A DNA stretch of 64,000 nt from Sphingomicrobium sediminis (GTDB taxonomy: Bacteria; Pseudomonadota; Alphaproteobacteria; Sphingomonadales; Sphingomonadaceae). Made by a program: the position numbers and the translations under genes. The DNA is taken from assembly GCF_023805295.1 (NCBI RefSeq), contig NZ_JAMSHT010000001.1, positions 1,178,001 through 1,242,000 of the forward strand. The letters run 5' to 3'. The notes under the pieces were generated by a model that worked only from the letters and a program-made list of their open reading frames with translations, was not told the origin of the DNA and made no database searches. This document shows positions 48,362 through 56,785 of this stretch, in pieces; position 1 is the first letter of the stretch, and every line of letters starts with the position of its first letter.

Positions 48362-50815
48362 ATGACAACGCGCATGTTGATCGACGCGCGCCACCCGGAA
48401 GAAACCCGGGTAGCGGTCGCCGACGGGAACCGTATTCAGGAATTTGATTTCGAATCCAGCGAGCACAAACAGCTCAAAGGCAACATTTATCTAGCGAAAG
48501 TTACGCGGGTCGAACCCTCGCTCCAGGCGGCGTTCGTCGACTATGGCGGCAACCGCCATGGCTTCCTGGCTTTCAGCGAAATCCACCCTGATTATTACCA
48601 GATCCCCAAAGAGGATCGTGATGCCCTGCTCGCCGAAGAAGCCGAGCATGCCGCCGAAGAAGCCCGCCTTCGCGAGAAGGAAGAGGAAGATATTGACGGC
48701 GAGGACGAGGCCGAGGTCGAAGAAGCCGGCCAGGCGTCGGACGAAAGCCCGGTCGACGAGACTGCGGTCGAGCAGGTCCGCAACAAGCGCCGCGCGCTGC
48801 GTCGTCGCTACAAGATCCAGGACGTCATCCAGCGCCGCCAGGTGCTGCTGGTCCAGGTCGTCAAGGAAGAGCGTGGAAACAAGGGCGCGGCCCTCACCAC
48901 CTATCTCAGCCTTGCCGGCCGCTATTGCGTGCTCATGCCCAACACCAGCCATGGCGGTGGCATCAGCCGCAAGATTTCCAACGGCAAGGATCGCAAGCGC
49001 CTCAAGCAGATCATGAGCGACCTCAAGCTGCCGAGCAGCATGGGGCTGATCGTGCGCACGGCAGGCCTGTCGCGCACCAAGACCGAGATCAAGCGCGACT
49101 TCGATTATCTCGCCCGCCTGTGGGACGAGATTCGCGAAAAGACGCTCAAATCCTCCGCACCCAGCCTCATCTATCGCGACAGCGACCTGGTGAAGCGCGC
49201 AATCCGCGACCTTTACAGTCGCGAGATCGACGAGGTGATGGTCGAGGGCGAGGAAGGCTACAAGGCCGCGCGGCGCTTCATGAAATTGCTCATGCCGAGC
49301 CATGTGCGGCGGGTGAAGCAATATGCCGACCCCACGCCCATCTTCCAGCGCTACGGTGTCGAGGACCAGCTCACGGGCATGTACCAGCCGGTCGTCCAGC
49401 TCAAATCGGGCGGCTATCTGGTCATCAACCCGACCGAGGCCCTGGTGTCGATCGACATCAACTCGGGCCGCTCCACCAAGGAGCATAATATCGAGAATAC
49501 CGCCTTCCAGACGAATCTGGAGGCGGCCAAAGAAATCGCCCGCCAGCTGCGCCTGCGCGACATGGCCGGTCTCGTGGTCATCGACTTCATCGACATGGAG
49601 CAGAACAGCCACAACCGGAAGGTCGAGAAGGCCATGAAGGAAGCGCTGAAGAACGACCGCGCCCGTATCCAGGTCGGCCGCATCAGCTCCTTCGGCCTGC
49701 TCGAGATGAGCCGCCAGCGCCTGCGCACCGGCGTGCTCGAAGCCTCCACGCACAGCTGCCCGCATTGCGATGGCACCGGCCTGATGCGCACGGCATCTTC
49801 GTCGGGTCTGTCGGCGCTGCGCATGATCGAGGACGAGGCTGCGCGCGGCAAAGGCACGACCATCGTGCTGTGTGCCGGCCGCGATGCTGCGATCTTCCTT
49901 CTCAACAAGAAGCGCGCCGAACTGGCCGAGGTCGAGGAACGCTATGGCGTAACCGTCGAAGTCGAAATCGACGAAGAGTTCGAAGGCGCCAAGATGCGGG
50001 TCGAATCCAAGGGCCCGCGCCCGGCCAAGCGCCCGAGGCAGGCCCCGATCGTCGACGAAGAACCCGAGCCCATCGAGGACGAGGAAGAAATCGACGAAAT
50101 CGAGGACGAAGAGGACGAGGACGACAAGCCCAAGCGTCGCCGCCGCCGCCGTGGCGGTCGCGGACGTCGTCGTGGTGGTCGTGGTCGCGGCGGCGAGGCT
50201 CGCCAGGACGATGGCGACAATGGCGAGGACGACAAGTCCGACGACAAGGCTGGCGATGACGCCAAGCCGGACGCCGAGCCTGAAGCCGAAGAAAAGCCCA
50301 AGCCCAAGCGCCGCACGCGCAAGAAGAAGGACGAGGACGCCAAGGCCGACAAGCCCGAGGCGGACGAGGCCAAGAACGACGATGAGGGCGAGGAGAAGCC
50401 CAAGACCCGTCGCCGTCCGCGTGCCAAGGCCAAGGAAGAGGGCGACAAGGCCGAAGCCGACAGCAAGGCCGAGGCGGAAGAAAAGCCCAAGCCCAAGCGC
50501 CGCACGCGCGCCAAGAAGGCCGAGACCGAGGAAAAGGTTGAGACCAAGGGCGCCGAGGAAGGCGAAAAGCCCAAGCGCCGCACCCGCAAGAAAGCGGCGC
50601 CCAAGGCCGACACGCCGGAAGAGCCCAAGGCGACGCCGGATGAGCCTGCAGTCGGTTCGGCTGGCACGGCCAAAGCCAAGGCGAAGGCCAAGCCCAAGAA
50701 GAAGGCCGAGGACAAGCCGGCCAAGGAAGAGCCTGCCCCTGCCCCCGCCGCCAATGAAGGCGACGGCGACGGCGGCGAACCCCGCCGCGGCTGGTGGCAG
50801 CGCACCTTCGGCTAA
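48362..50815 (+). CDS. rne: Ribonuclease E/G family protein
   Basis: The 817-residue protein starts MTTRMLIDARHPEETRVAVAD, contains the S1 domain (NIYLAKVTRVEPSLQAAFVDYG), the DNase-I-like catalytic part with VSIDINSG and VVIDFIDME, and the zinc-link CPHCDGTG. From about residue 560 it is low-complexity: an acidic stretch, an Arg/Gly-rich RNA-binding patch, then four Lys-Pro-Lys-Arg-Arg repeats (for example EEKPKPKRRTRKKKDED) and a Pro/Ala tail ending in GWWQRTFG. It cuts single-stranded AU-rich RNA and probably scaffolds the degradosome. Confidence 0.95.
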   Translation: MTTRMLIDARHPEETRVAVADGNRIQEFDFESSEHKQLKGNIYLAKVTRVEPSLQAAFVDYGGNRHGFLAFSEIHPDYYQIPKEDRDALLAEEAEHAAEEARLREKEEEDIDGEDEAEVEEAGQASDESPVDETAVEQVRNKRRALRRRYKIQDVIQRRQVLLVQVVKEERGNKGAALTTYLSLAGRYCVLMPNTSHGGGISRKISNGKDRKRLKQIMSDLKLPSSMGLIVRTAGLSRTKTEIKRDFDYLARLWDEIREKTLKSSAPSLIYRDSDLVKRAIRDLYSREIDEVMVEGEEGYKAARRFMKLLMPSHVRRVKQYADPTPIFQRYGVEDQLTGMYQPVVQLKSGGYLVINPTEALVSIDINSGRSTKEHNIENTAFQTNLEAAKEIARQLRLRDMAGLVVIDFIDMEQNSHNRKVEKAMKEALKNDRARIQVGRISSFGLLEMSRQRLRTGVLEASTHSCPHCDGTGLMRTASSSGLSALRMIEDEAARGKGTTIVLCAGRDAAIFLLNKKRAELAEVEERYGVTVEVEIDEEFEGAKMRVESKGPRPAKRPRQAPIVDEEPEPIEDEEEIDEIEDEEDEDDKPKRRRRRRGGRGRRRGGRGRGGEARQDDGDNGEDDKSDDKAGDDAKPDAEPEAEEKPKPKRRTRKKKDEDAKADKPEADEAKNDDEGEEKPKTRRRPRAKAKEEGDKAEADSKAEAEEKPKPKRRTRAKKAETEEKVETKGAEEGEKPKRRTRKKAAPKADTPEEPKATPDEPAVGSAGTAKAKAKAKPKKKAEDKPAKEEPAPAPAANEGDGDGGEPRRGWWQRTFG

Positions 50816-50829
50816 GCTGTGATATGATG

Positions 50830-50864
50830 ACGCCGTCCGGTCCCATGACCGGGCGGCGTTTTTC
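50830..50864 (+). terminator. Intrinsic terminator of rne
   Basis: ACGCCGTCCGGTC-CCAT-GACCGGGCGGCGT forms a 13-base stem with one G-T and is followed by TTTTC. Confidence 0.85.
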
Positions 50865-50901
50865 ATCGCCCGTTCAGGGCAAGAGTGGGAGTGACAGCGA
50901 C

Positions 50902-52266
50902 ATGACGCGACACACTCACCGGCTGATCGCACTGATCGCCGCCATATTCATGATGATGGCGATGACGGCGCGACCTGCGCTGGCACAGAGCATCCTTCGC
51001 GATGCCGAAACCGAGGCATTGTTCCGCGATATCAGCGATCCGCTCGTCGAGGCGGCCGGCATGCGCCCCGGCAATGTCGAATTCGTCCTGCTCTCCGACC
51101 AGTCGATCAACGCCTTCGTCGCCGGCGGACAGCGTGTTTACATCCATTCGGGGCTGATCATGGAGGCCGATCATGTCGGCCAGCTACAGGCCGTCATCGC
51201 GCACGAGCTTGGCCATGTCGAAGGCGGGCATATCATCCGCCTCCAGGACGGGTTCGGCCAAGCCGGCGCCATCACCATCGCCTCGCTGATCCTCGGCGGG
51301 CTCGCCATTGCCGCGGGGGCGGGCGAAGCCGGACTCGGCGCCATGGCATTGGGCCAGCAGGTCGCGACCAGCCAGTTCCTCGCTTTCTCGCGGACCCAGG
51401 AAACCAGCGCCGACATGGCCGGTGCGCGCTACCTCAAGGAAGCCGGTATTTCGGGCCGCGGCTTCATCGAATTCTTCCAGAAGCTGCAGAACCAGGAATA
51501 TCGTCTCAATATCCGCCAGGATAATGGCTATGCGCGCACCCACCCGATGAACCGCGACCGCATCGCCTCGCTGAGCAACCAGCTGATGATCGACCCGGCG
51601 TGGAACCGTCCCAACGACCCCGAGCTCGAGCGGCGCTTCCAGCGCGTGAAGGCCAAGCTCATCGGCTACATCAACCCGGCCCGCGCGACGCGCGACTATG
51701 GCGCCGAAGACCAGAGCGTGCCTGCCATCACGGCGCGCGCCTACGCCTATCATCGGGGCGGCTATCCCGATCAGGCGCTGCGCGAGACGACCAAGCTCGT
51801 CACCATGATGCCGGACGATCCCTACATGCTCGAACTGCACGGCCAGGTCCTGCTCGAATCGGGTTTCCCGATGGACGCGCTCGAACCGCTGCGCCGCGCG
51901 GCCGAGATCGCGCCGGACGAGCCGCTGATCGCATCGACCTTCGGCCATGCGCTCATCGCGACCGAGGACACGTCCTATTATCCCGAGGCAAAGCAGATCC
52001 TGCGGGCCGCAGTGGCGCGCGACCGGACCAATGCCTTTGCCTGGTACCAGCTTGGCGTCATCTATTCCTACGAGGGCGACGAGGCTCGTGCCGCGCTCGC
52101 CAGCGCCGAGCGCTTCCATCTCACCGGCCAGCACCAGATGGCGCGCATTTCCGCGCGCCGCGCCATGGCGGGCATCGAGGCGGCCAGCCCCGACCATATC
52201 CGCGCACAGGACATTTTACTCGTCAGCGAGCATGAGTTACGCAAGGCGGGCGAGGACATAGACTGA
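50902..52266 (+). CDS. M48 family periplasmic metalloprotease with TPRs
   Basis: The 454-residue protein has a signal peptide (FMMMAMTARPALAQS), an M48 domain with the zinc motif HELGHVEGGH and third ligand Glu in QETSADMAG, and C-terminal TPR-like repeats (ARAYAYHRGGYPDQAL, LESGFPMDALEPLRRA). BepA/LoiP-like proteases assist outer-membrane biogenesis by degrading misassembled barrel proteins. It is followed two bases later by a DsbA-like protein, suggesting a shared envelope-folding role. Start at MTRHTHRL. Confidence 0.92.
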   Translation: MTRHTHRLIALIAAIFMMMAMTARPALAQSILRDAETEALFRDISDPLVEAAGMRPGNVEFVLLSDQSINAFVAGGQRVYIHSGLIMEADHVGQLQAVIAHELGHVEGGHIIRLQDGFGQAGAITIASLILGGLAIAAGAGEAGLGAMALGQQVATSQFLAFSRTQETSADMAGARYLKEAGISGRGFIEFFQKLQNQEYRLNIRQDNGYARTHPMNRDRIASLSNQLMIDPAWNRPNDPELERRFQRVKAKLIGYINPARATRDYGAEDQSVPAITARAYAYHRGGYPDQALRETTKLVTMMPDDPYMLELHGQVLLESGFPMDALEPLRRAAEIAPDEPLIASTFGHALIATEDTSYYPEAKQILRAAVARDRTNAFAWYQLGVIYSYEGDEARAALASAERFHLTGQHQMARISARRAMAGIEAASPDHIRAQDILLVSEHELRKAGEDID

Positions 52267-52268
52267 TC

Positions 52269-52991
52269 ATGGAAAAATCCACTCTTGGCGCCGCTCTGGT
52301 TGGCGGCATCGTCGGCGCGGCCGTCAGTGCGGGCCTGTTGCTCAGCATCGGGCCGCAGATGATGGGCGAACGCATGGTGCGCAGCACCTTGCTCGAACAG
52401 CCCGAAATCCTGCTCGAAGCCGGCGACGTGCTGCGCGATCGCCAGTTCGCGCCGATCCTCGAGGCCAATCGCGAATTGTTCGAGACGCCGTTCGCTTCAA
52501 GCGTTCAGGGCGCCTCTGCCGAAGATGCCGACGTCGTGATGGTCGAGTTTTACGACTATGCCTGCGGCTATTGTCGACAGGCCAAGCCCGACATCGACCG
52601 ACTGCTCAAGGAAGATCCCAAGCTGCGCGTCGTCTATCGCGAATATCCGGTGCTCGGCCCCGCCAGCATCGTCGCCGCGCAGGCCTCGCTCGCCGCGTCC
52701 GAAGCCGGCAAGTTCTATGAATTCCACGAAGCGCTCTATGCGCTCGGCGCACCGACCGAGGAAAGCATCGGTGCCGCCTTGGAAAGCGTCGGGCTCGACA
52801 TGGAAGCGGCCATCAGCAAGCCCGAATATCAGGCCGAATTGCAGAAGAATTATGAGCTTGCGGGCCTGGTCGGCGCGACGGGCACCCCGGTGTTCGTGAT
52901 CGGCGACCGCGTCATCAATTCGGCTGACGGCTACCAAGCTTACAAGGACGCCATCGAGGCCGCTCGCGCCAAGGCCGAGCGCGACAGCTAG
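52269..52991 (+). CDS. DsbA-family thiol oxidoreductase, membrane-anchored
   Basis: The 240-residue protein has an N-terminal hydrophobic anchor (residues about 6-26), a thioredoxin fold with active site ACGYC and the cis-Pro loop GATGTPVFVIGD. It resembles Com1/DsbA-like periplasmic oxidoreductases. It begins two bases after the M48 protease stop. Its TAG stop overlaps the convergent rlmE stop in a CTAG. Confidence 0.9.
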   Translation: MEKSTLGAALVGGIVGAAVSAGLLLSIGPQMMGERMVRSTLLEQPEILLEAGDVLRDRQFAPILEANRELFETPFASSVQGASAEDADVVMVEFYDYACGYCRQAKPDIDRLLKEDPKLRVVYREYPVLGPASIVAAQASLAASEAGKFYEFHEALYALGAPTEESIGAALESVGLDMEAAISKPEYQAELQKNYELAGLVGATGTPVFVIGDRVINSADGYQAYKDAIEAARAKAERDS

Positions 52992-53689
52992 GCCTCGTCC
53001 GCGGCGACATCCTCTTCACGGCCGCGAAAACCTTTTGCGACGACATACCATTCGCTCGAACCCTTGCGGCTGGCTGGCGGCTTGGCATGTTTCACACTTT
53101 CGAAATTGCGGTTGAGCAGCTGGACAAGCTCCTTGTCCGCGCCGCCCGCCAGCACCTTCGCGACAAACGCTCCGCCCGGACGCAGTACGTCGAGCGCGAA
53201 GTCCAATCCCGCCTCGACGAGCCCCATGGTGCGCAAATGGTCGGTCTGCTTATGCCCGATCGTATTGGCAGCCATGTCGGATAGGACGAGGTCGGCAGGT
53301 CCCCCCAGTTCAGCCTTGAGCCGGTCCGGGGCATCGTCGTCCATGAAATCCATTTCCAGCAGGACAGCACCGTCGATCGGATCGGTCGGCAGCAAGTCGA
53401 TCCCGACCACGCGGGCCTGCGGCGATTTTTGGCGCACGACCTGAGTCCAGCCGCCCGGCGCCACGCCAAGATCGACGACGCCTTTGACGCCCTTTAACAG
53501 CTTGAAGCGCTCATCGAGCTCGAGCAATTTGTAGGCGGCCCGGCTGCGATAGCCGTCAGCATGTGCTTTCTTGACGTAGGGGTCGTCGAGCTGGCGTTGC
53601 AGCCAGGCCGTCGATGCAGCGCTGCGACGTTTGGCCGTCCGCACCCGTTCCTTGCCGCCCTTGCGGCCGCGTCCTGTTCCTCTTGGCAT
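52988..53689 (-). CDS. rlmE: 23S rRNA (uridine-2'-O)-methyltransferase RlmE
   Basis: The 233-residue FtsJ/RrmJ-type enzyme methylates the 2'-O of U2552 in the 23S A-loop. It has the K-D-K-E catalytic set: Lys in YRSRAAYKLLEL, Asp in VLSDMAAN, Lys in FVAKVLAG and Glu in SEWYVV; motif I is VDLGVAPGGWTQV. A basic N-terminus (PRGTGRGRKGGKERVR) is typical of alphaproteobacterial members. It is 10 bases downstream of the ppx stop, so the two are likely co-transcribed. Confidence 0.95.
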   Translation of the reverse strand: MPRGTGRGRKGGKERVRTAKRRSAASTAWLQRQLDDPYVKKAHADGYRSRAAYKLLELDERFKLLKGVKGVVDLGVAPGGWTQVVRQKSPQARVVGIDLLPTDPIDGAVLLEMDFMDDDAPDRLKAELGGPADLVLSDMAANTIGHKQTDHLRTMGLVEAGLDFALDVLRPGGAFVAKVLAGGADKELVQLLNRNFESVKHAKPPASRKGSSEWYVVAKGFRGREEDVAADEA

Positions 53690-53699
53690 GACGTCCGCC

Positions 53700-54752
53700 C
53701 TACATCCGATAACCGTCGCGCGCCATGAGGCTGCGCAGGATACCTTCGCGAATTCCGCGATCGGCAATGCCCAATTCGCCCGCTGGCCAGATATCGAGGA
53801 TCGCCTCGAGGATGGCGCAGCCGGCAACCACCATATCGGCGCGTTCCGAGCCGATACAGGGCAAGGCAGCCCGGCCGTCAAAGTCGGCCTTGGCGATATA
53901 TTGCGAAATGTCGCGCATGGCATCGATGGGCACATGCAGCCCGTCCACGGCGCGGCGGTCGTAGCTCGGCAATTCGAGATAGACGCTCGCAAGCGTAGTG
54001 ACGGTGCCGCTCGTCCCGAGCAGGCGGATATCGTCGCGATCCTTGGGCAGCCATTCGGAGAAACGGGCGAAACCCTCGCGCGCGCGATTGCGCATGCGCT
54101 CATAGGCGGCGAGCCGGTCCTTGCCCTCGAGATTCTCGCGCCCCTCGCTCTCGGTCAGGCTGACGACGCCCCAAGGCGCCGACCACCACGCACGGATCTT
54201 GGGCAGGTCGCCATCGGGCTCGACCAGCACGAGTTCGGTCGAGCCGCCGCCAATGTCGAAAATGACCGCGGGCCCGTCGCCGGGTCCTAGCAGCTTGTGG
54301 CAGCCGAGCACGGCGAGCCGCGCTTCTTCCTGCGGTGCAATGATGTCGAGCGCGATTCCGGTTTCGCGGCGGACCCGGTCGACGAACTGACGCCCGTTGG
54401 CCGCACGGCGGCACGCCTCGGTGGCGACCGAGCGCGCGAGCGTCACGTTGCGACGGCGCAGTTTCTGCGAACAGACCGACAATGCGGAGACGGCGCGGTC
54501 CATCGATTCCTGGCTCAATCGTCCCGACGTCGCGAGCCCCTCGCCCAGCCGGACGATGCGCGAAAATGCGTCGATGACGGTAAAGCCTTCCTGCCGGTCG
54601 GGGCGCGCGATCAGCAACCGACAATTGTTGGTGCCGAGATCGAGCGCGCCATAGCAGCCATTGCTGGCCGGAGGCGGACCACTAGCCTTGTTTCGCCGCC
54701 GCTTACCCCTCGATGTGCGGCGCGGCGGCACCTTTGCGGCGTCTTGCGCCAT
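53700..54752 (-). CDS. ppx: Exopolyphosphatase/GppA family protein
   Basis: The 350-residue protein is an ASKHA-fold phosphatase: ALDLGTNNCRLLIA (phosphate-1), FDIGGGSTELVLV (phosphate-2) and the GTSGTVTTLASVYL segment. It hydrolyses polyphosphate and/or pppGpp. The N-terminal 25 residues are Arg/Lys-rich. I prefer the ATG at 54752 (GGAAGA upstream) over an upstream GTG. It is followed by rlmE. Confidence 0.93.
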   Translation of the reverse strand: MAQDAAKVPPRRTSRGKRRRNKASGPPPASNGCYGALDLGTNNCRLLIARPDRQEGFTVIDAFSRIVRLGEGLATSGRLSQESMDRAVSALSVCSQKLRRRNVTLARSVATEACRRAANGRQFVDRVRRETGIALDIIAPQEEARLAVLGCHKLLGPGDGPAVIFDIGGGSTELVLVEPDGDLPKIRAWWSAPWGVVSLTESEGRENLEGKDRLAAYERMRNRAREGFARFSEWLPKDRDDIRLLGTSGTVTTLASVYLELPSYDRRAVDGLHVPIDAMRDISQYIAKADFDGRAALPCIGSERADMVVAGCAILEAILDIWPAGELGIADRGIREGILRSLMARDGYRM

Positions 54753-54859
54753 GAAACGTCTTCCAAACACGACACCGCGTCCCCAATTGGGCGCGGCTGA
54801 CCTGAGGCCCTTTTAGCCGCGAATGACGCCAAAGTGCAATGTAGAGCCGACGCAAGCTG

Positions 54860-54888
54860 TTGACAGCAAAGCGCCCCTCACCTATTTC
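54860..54888 (+). promoter_or_regulatory. Candidate promoter of tRNA-Gln
   Basis: A consensus TTGACA and TATTTC with a 17-base spacer are 43 bases upstream of tRNA-Gln, in a gene-free gap. Confidence 0.55.
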
Positions 54889-54931
54889 GCCGCCCACGCA
54901 GCGGGACGCGTGATCTTCGCGCCGCTCCTGA

Positions 54932-55005
54932 TGCCCCATCGTCTAATGGTAAGACTACGGACTCTGAATCCGTCAATCGTGGTTCGAATCCACGTGGGGC
55001 ATCCA
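54932..55005 (+). tRNA. tRNA-Gln (CTG anticodon)
   Basis: A 74-base cloverleaf: acceptor TGCCCCA/TGGGGCA, D loop CGTCTAATGGTAAGACTACG, anticodon loop GACTCTGAATCC with CTG, T loop GGTTCGAATCC, and an encoded CCA. It reads CAG codons. Confidence 0.96.
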
Positions 55006-55078
55006 TTTCTTTCTGAAAATCAGAAACGACGACCCGCAGCGCTGTCTCAACCGCGGGCCGCCTTCGATTCAACGTCAG

Positions 55079-55312
55079 CTACACGTTGAATTCGTCGCAC
55101 TTGCCAGTGGCATTCTGGTTGGGATGCGCTCGCCCGTTGGGCAGCAGGCGGACGATATAGTCGACCTCGCTGTCGGGGCATTGCGCGCGATACGGGCCGC
55201 TTTCGGGCGGGCCCTTGGTCTGGCTGTAGGGGGACGGGGCTGCCCAGGCGAGTGCCGGCACGGCGACCAATGCAGCGGCCGTGGCGGCCAGTTTGGAAGT
55301 GAAGTTCATCAT
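55079..55312 (-). CDS. Small exported protein 1 of a duplicated pair
   Basis: The 77-residue product has a signal peptide (SKLAATAAALVAVPALAWAAP) then a short mature region of about 50 residues with two Cys (QCPDSE and GKCDEF) that may form a disulfide. The family is not recognised. The signal and following Ser-Pro-x-Ser-Gln start are shared with the next gene upstream. AAGGAG lies eight bases before the first of two ATG codons but is buried in a hairpin (55314-55333). Confidence 0.75.
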   Translation of the reverse strand: MMNFTSKLAATAAALVAVPALAWAAPSPYSQTKGPPESGPYRAQCPDSEVDYIVRLLPNGRAHPNQNATGKCDEFNV

Positions 55313-55313
55313 G

Positions 55314-55333
55314 GCTCCTTGTCGTTAGGGAGC
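55314..55333 (-). promoter_or_regulatory. Hairpin sequestering the ribosome-binding site, copy 1
   Basis: GCTCC-N10-GGAGC on the minus strand; the GGAGC half is the Shine-Dalgarno of exported protein 1. The five-pair stem and ten-base loop are the same as in copy 2 (55694-55713). Confidence 0.55.
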
Positions 55334-55353
55334 GAGACTTTTCGGCCTGCCAT

Positions 55354-55389
55354 GCTTGCCGCTTGCTTGTGCTTTCCTCCGCTTCGGAC
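55354..55389 (-). repeat. 36-base direct repeat, copy 1
   Basis: This 36-base element matches copy 2 at 55734-55769 with only two mismatches, and lies 42 bases upstream of the start codon of exported protein 1. It begins GCTTGCCGCTTGCTTG on the plus strand. It is probably a shared promoter or regulator site retained after duplication. Confidence 0.75.
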
Positions 55390-55401
55390 ACGACATTCGA
55401 T

Positions 55402-55434
55402 CAAACGAAAACGGCGCCCATGAAGGACGCCGTT
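55402..55434 (-). terminator. Intrinsic terminator of exported protein 2 gene
   Basis: AACGGCG (55410-55416) pairs with CGCCGTT (55428-55434). TTTTCGTTT follows on the minus strand. Confidence 0.6.
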
Positions 55435-55467
55435 CCGAATGAATCTACTTGCGTGGTGCGGCTAGAA

Positions 55468-55686
55468 TCAGGTCTCCCCGCATTCATCGGCAATCGACTG
55501 AGCGTTGCGTTGCAGGCGGAAGATATAGGTGAAGAACCCCGTTTCGCTGCTGAAGCAGCTCGAGCTTTGCACGCTACTCGTCGAAGTGCTGGCGGGTTGG
55601 GAGAAGGGCGAGGTCGCCGCAACGGCGATGGTAGGGAGCGCCAGAAGGGCGGCGGCCGATGCGGCCAGTTTCGTTGCGATTTTCAT
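55468..55686 (-). CDS. Small exported protein 2 of a duplicated pair
   Basis: The 72-residue product has a signal peptide (ATKLAASAAALLALPTIAVAA), then a mature part of about 50 residues beginning TSPFSQPAS, with two Cys (SSCFSS and DECGET). Length, signal and mature start match exported protein 1, while the rest has diverged. AGGAG is nine bases before the ATG, again inside a GCTCC-N10-GGAGC hairpin. It has its own terminator. Function unknown. Confidence 0.75.
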   Translation of the reverse strand: MKIATKLAASAAALLALPTIAVAATSPFSQPASTSTSSVQSSSCFSSETGFFTYIFRLQRNAQSIADECGET

Positions 55687-55693
55687 AGTCTCA

Positions 55694-55713
55694 GCTCCTG
55701 TTGATCGGGGAGC
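55694..55713 (-). promoter_or_regulatory. Hairpin sequestering the ribosome-binding site, copy 2
   Basis: GCTCC-N10-GGAGC on the minus strand with a ten-base loop; the GGAGC arm overlaps the Shine-Dalgarno of exported protein 2. Confidence 0.55.
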
Positions 55714-55733
55714 CATGAATGTTCGCTGCAATT

Positions 55734-55769
55734 GCTTGCCGCTTGCTTGTGCTTTGCTCCGCATCGGAC
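55734..55769 (-). repeat. 36-base direct repeat, copy 2
   Basis: Identical to copy 1 at 34 of 36 positions and 48 bases upstream of the start codon of exported protein 2. The period between the copies is 380 bases, the length of one module. Confidence 0.75.
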
Positions 55770-55785
55770 CGGACCTTGCACGGAC

Positions 55786-55826
55786 GCGAAAACGGGGCCG
55801 TGAGAGCTGATGCCCTCACGACCCCG
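55786..55826 (-). terminator. Intrinsic terminator of the SleB-type gene
   Basis: CGGGGCCGTGAG (55793-55804) pairs with CTCACGACCCCG (55815-55826), one G-T, and TTTTCG follows on the minus strand. Confidence 0.75.
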
Positions 55827-55887
55827 CTAACGCCTCCCGCTAGGTGTAACGAGAGTGGGAGGCGAAGCTCCCTCGATACGAAACGGC

Positions 55888-56496
55888 TTAGGCTTCGTAG
55901 AAAATGTGGACCCCGACCTTGGCGACGCGGTCGAGATTGTGGCGCCACACCGGCTTTACATAGTCGGCATGATACCAGAGCACGTCACCGCGAACGATGT
56001 CGTGGCTCTCGTCGATGGCAACCTGCGCGACCGCCTTGGCCGTGTCCCAGGACTTGCCTTCGGTGATCTTCGGAAACTTGCGGTTGGTGACGAAGCTGAA
56101 TTGCGCCTTCTGCTTGATCACGTCGCACCAATTGTCGGGATACTGATCGCTATCGGTGCGATTCATGACGACATCGGCGACGGCCAGCTGGCCTTCGAGA
56201 TCCTGATTGCGTGCTTCGAAATAGACAGCGTTGGCGAGGCACCATTCCTGTGCGCTCAGCTCGCTATCGGCGATGCCGCGATTTTCTGCGACCAGCTCGG
56301 GAAGCGTCTTGTCTTCCTCATGAGCTTCCTCGGTCTCTTCGACCGCGGCCGCCTCGATCGCCCAACCGGCGACCTTCTGCTCTTCGGTAAAGCTGAACTT
56401 GTCGATCGTTGCGCCGACCGCTTCCGACCCACCGGCCGTCACAAGCAAAGCAAACCCCATCACCGGCGCCAGGCCGGCCCCCAAAATGCGCTTCAT
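55888..56496 (-). CDS. SleB-type cell-wall hydrolase
   Basis: The 202-residue protein has an N-terminal hydrophobic segment (GLAPVMGFALLVTAG), a linker, and a Hydrolase_2 (SleB) domain: CLANAVYFEARNQDLEGQLAVADVVMNR with the catalytic Glu, then WCDVIKQKAQFSFV and WYHADYVKPVW. SleB-like enzymes are lytic transglycosylases acting on peptidoglycan; in non-sporulating alphaproteobacteria they remodel the wall. It is monocistronic. Confidence 0.9.
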   Translation of the reverse strand: MKRILGAGLAPVMGFALLVTAGGSEAVGATIDKFSFTEEQKVAGWAIEAAAVEETEEAHEEDKTLPELVAENRGIADSELSAQEWCLANAVYFEARNQDLEGQLAVADVVMNRTDSDQYPDNWCDVIKQKAQFSFVTNRKFPKITEGKSWDTAKAVAQVAIDESHDIVRGDVLWYHADYVKPVWRHNLDRVAKVGVHIFYEA

Positions 56497-56646
56497 TATG
56501 TCTCTAAGTCAGTGCGGCCAGTCTGCAGTGATGCGCCCCACTCGCTCCGGGGTCGTTCGCATCGTGCGCGCTGTCCGTCTCGCCCTCGCTCTTCGCCTAC
56601 CCTCCACGGCGGCGCGAGCCCTCGCTCTTCTCTCGTTACAGGGGTC

Positions 56647-56674
56647 TATTTAGGGAATTGTTCACCAGACGCAA
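56647..56674 (-). promoter_or_regulatory. Weak candidate promoter of the SleB-type gene
   Basis: On the minus strand TTGCGT and TAAATA are separated by 16 bases. This would give a leader of about 140 bases. The rest of the 289-base gap 56497-56785 holds no gene. Confidence 0.3.
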
Positions 56675-56756
56675 GTTTTCCGTCGATGAACGGTTCCCAC
56701 ATTGAGACGAAGCCCGCAACCTATTGATTTTCTTGGTTTTTCTGTCGCGCACATTA

Positions 56757-56784
56757 ACCAAAAACTGTCCAGGAGATGAACAGA
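56757..56784 (-). terminator. Weak terminator of typA
   Basis: CTGTTC-ATCTCCT-GGACAG (one G-T) followed by TTTTT, immediately after the typA stop codon on the minus strand. Confidence 0.5.
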
Positions 56785-56785
56785 A

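Noticed and set aside
48187..48447. Upstream reading frame in the rne leader
   Set aside because: It continues in a different frame past the rne start, is low in family-like content and has no clear ribosome-binding site. It is kept only as an unproven possibility.
55006..55078. Terminator-like sequence TTCTGA-AAA-TCAGAA after tRNA-Gln
   Set aside because: The stem is AT-rich and has no T-tract on the plus strand. A weak GC stem nearby (55029-55060) might end the minus-strand small gene, but it is not convincing.
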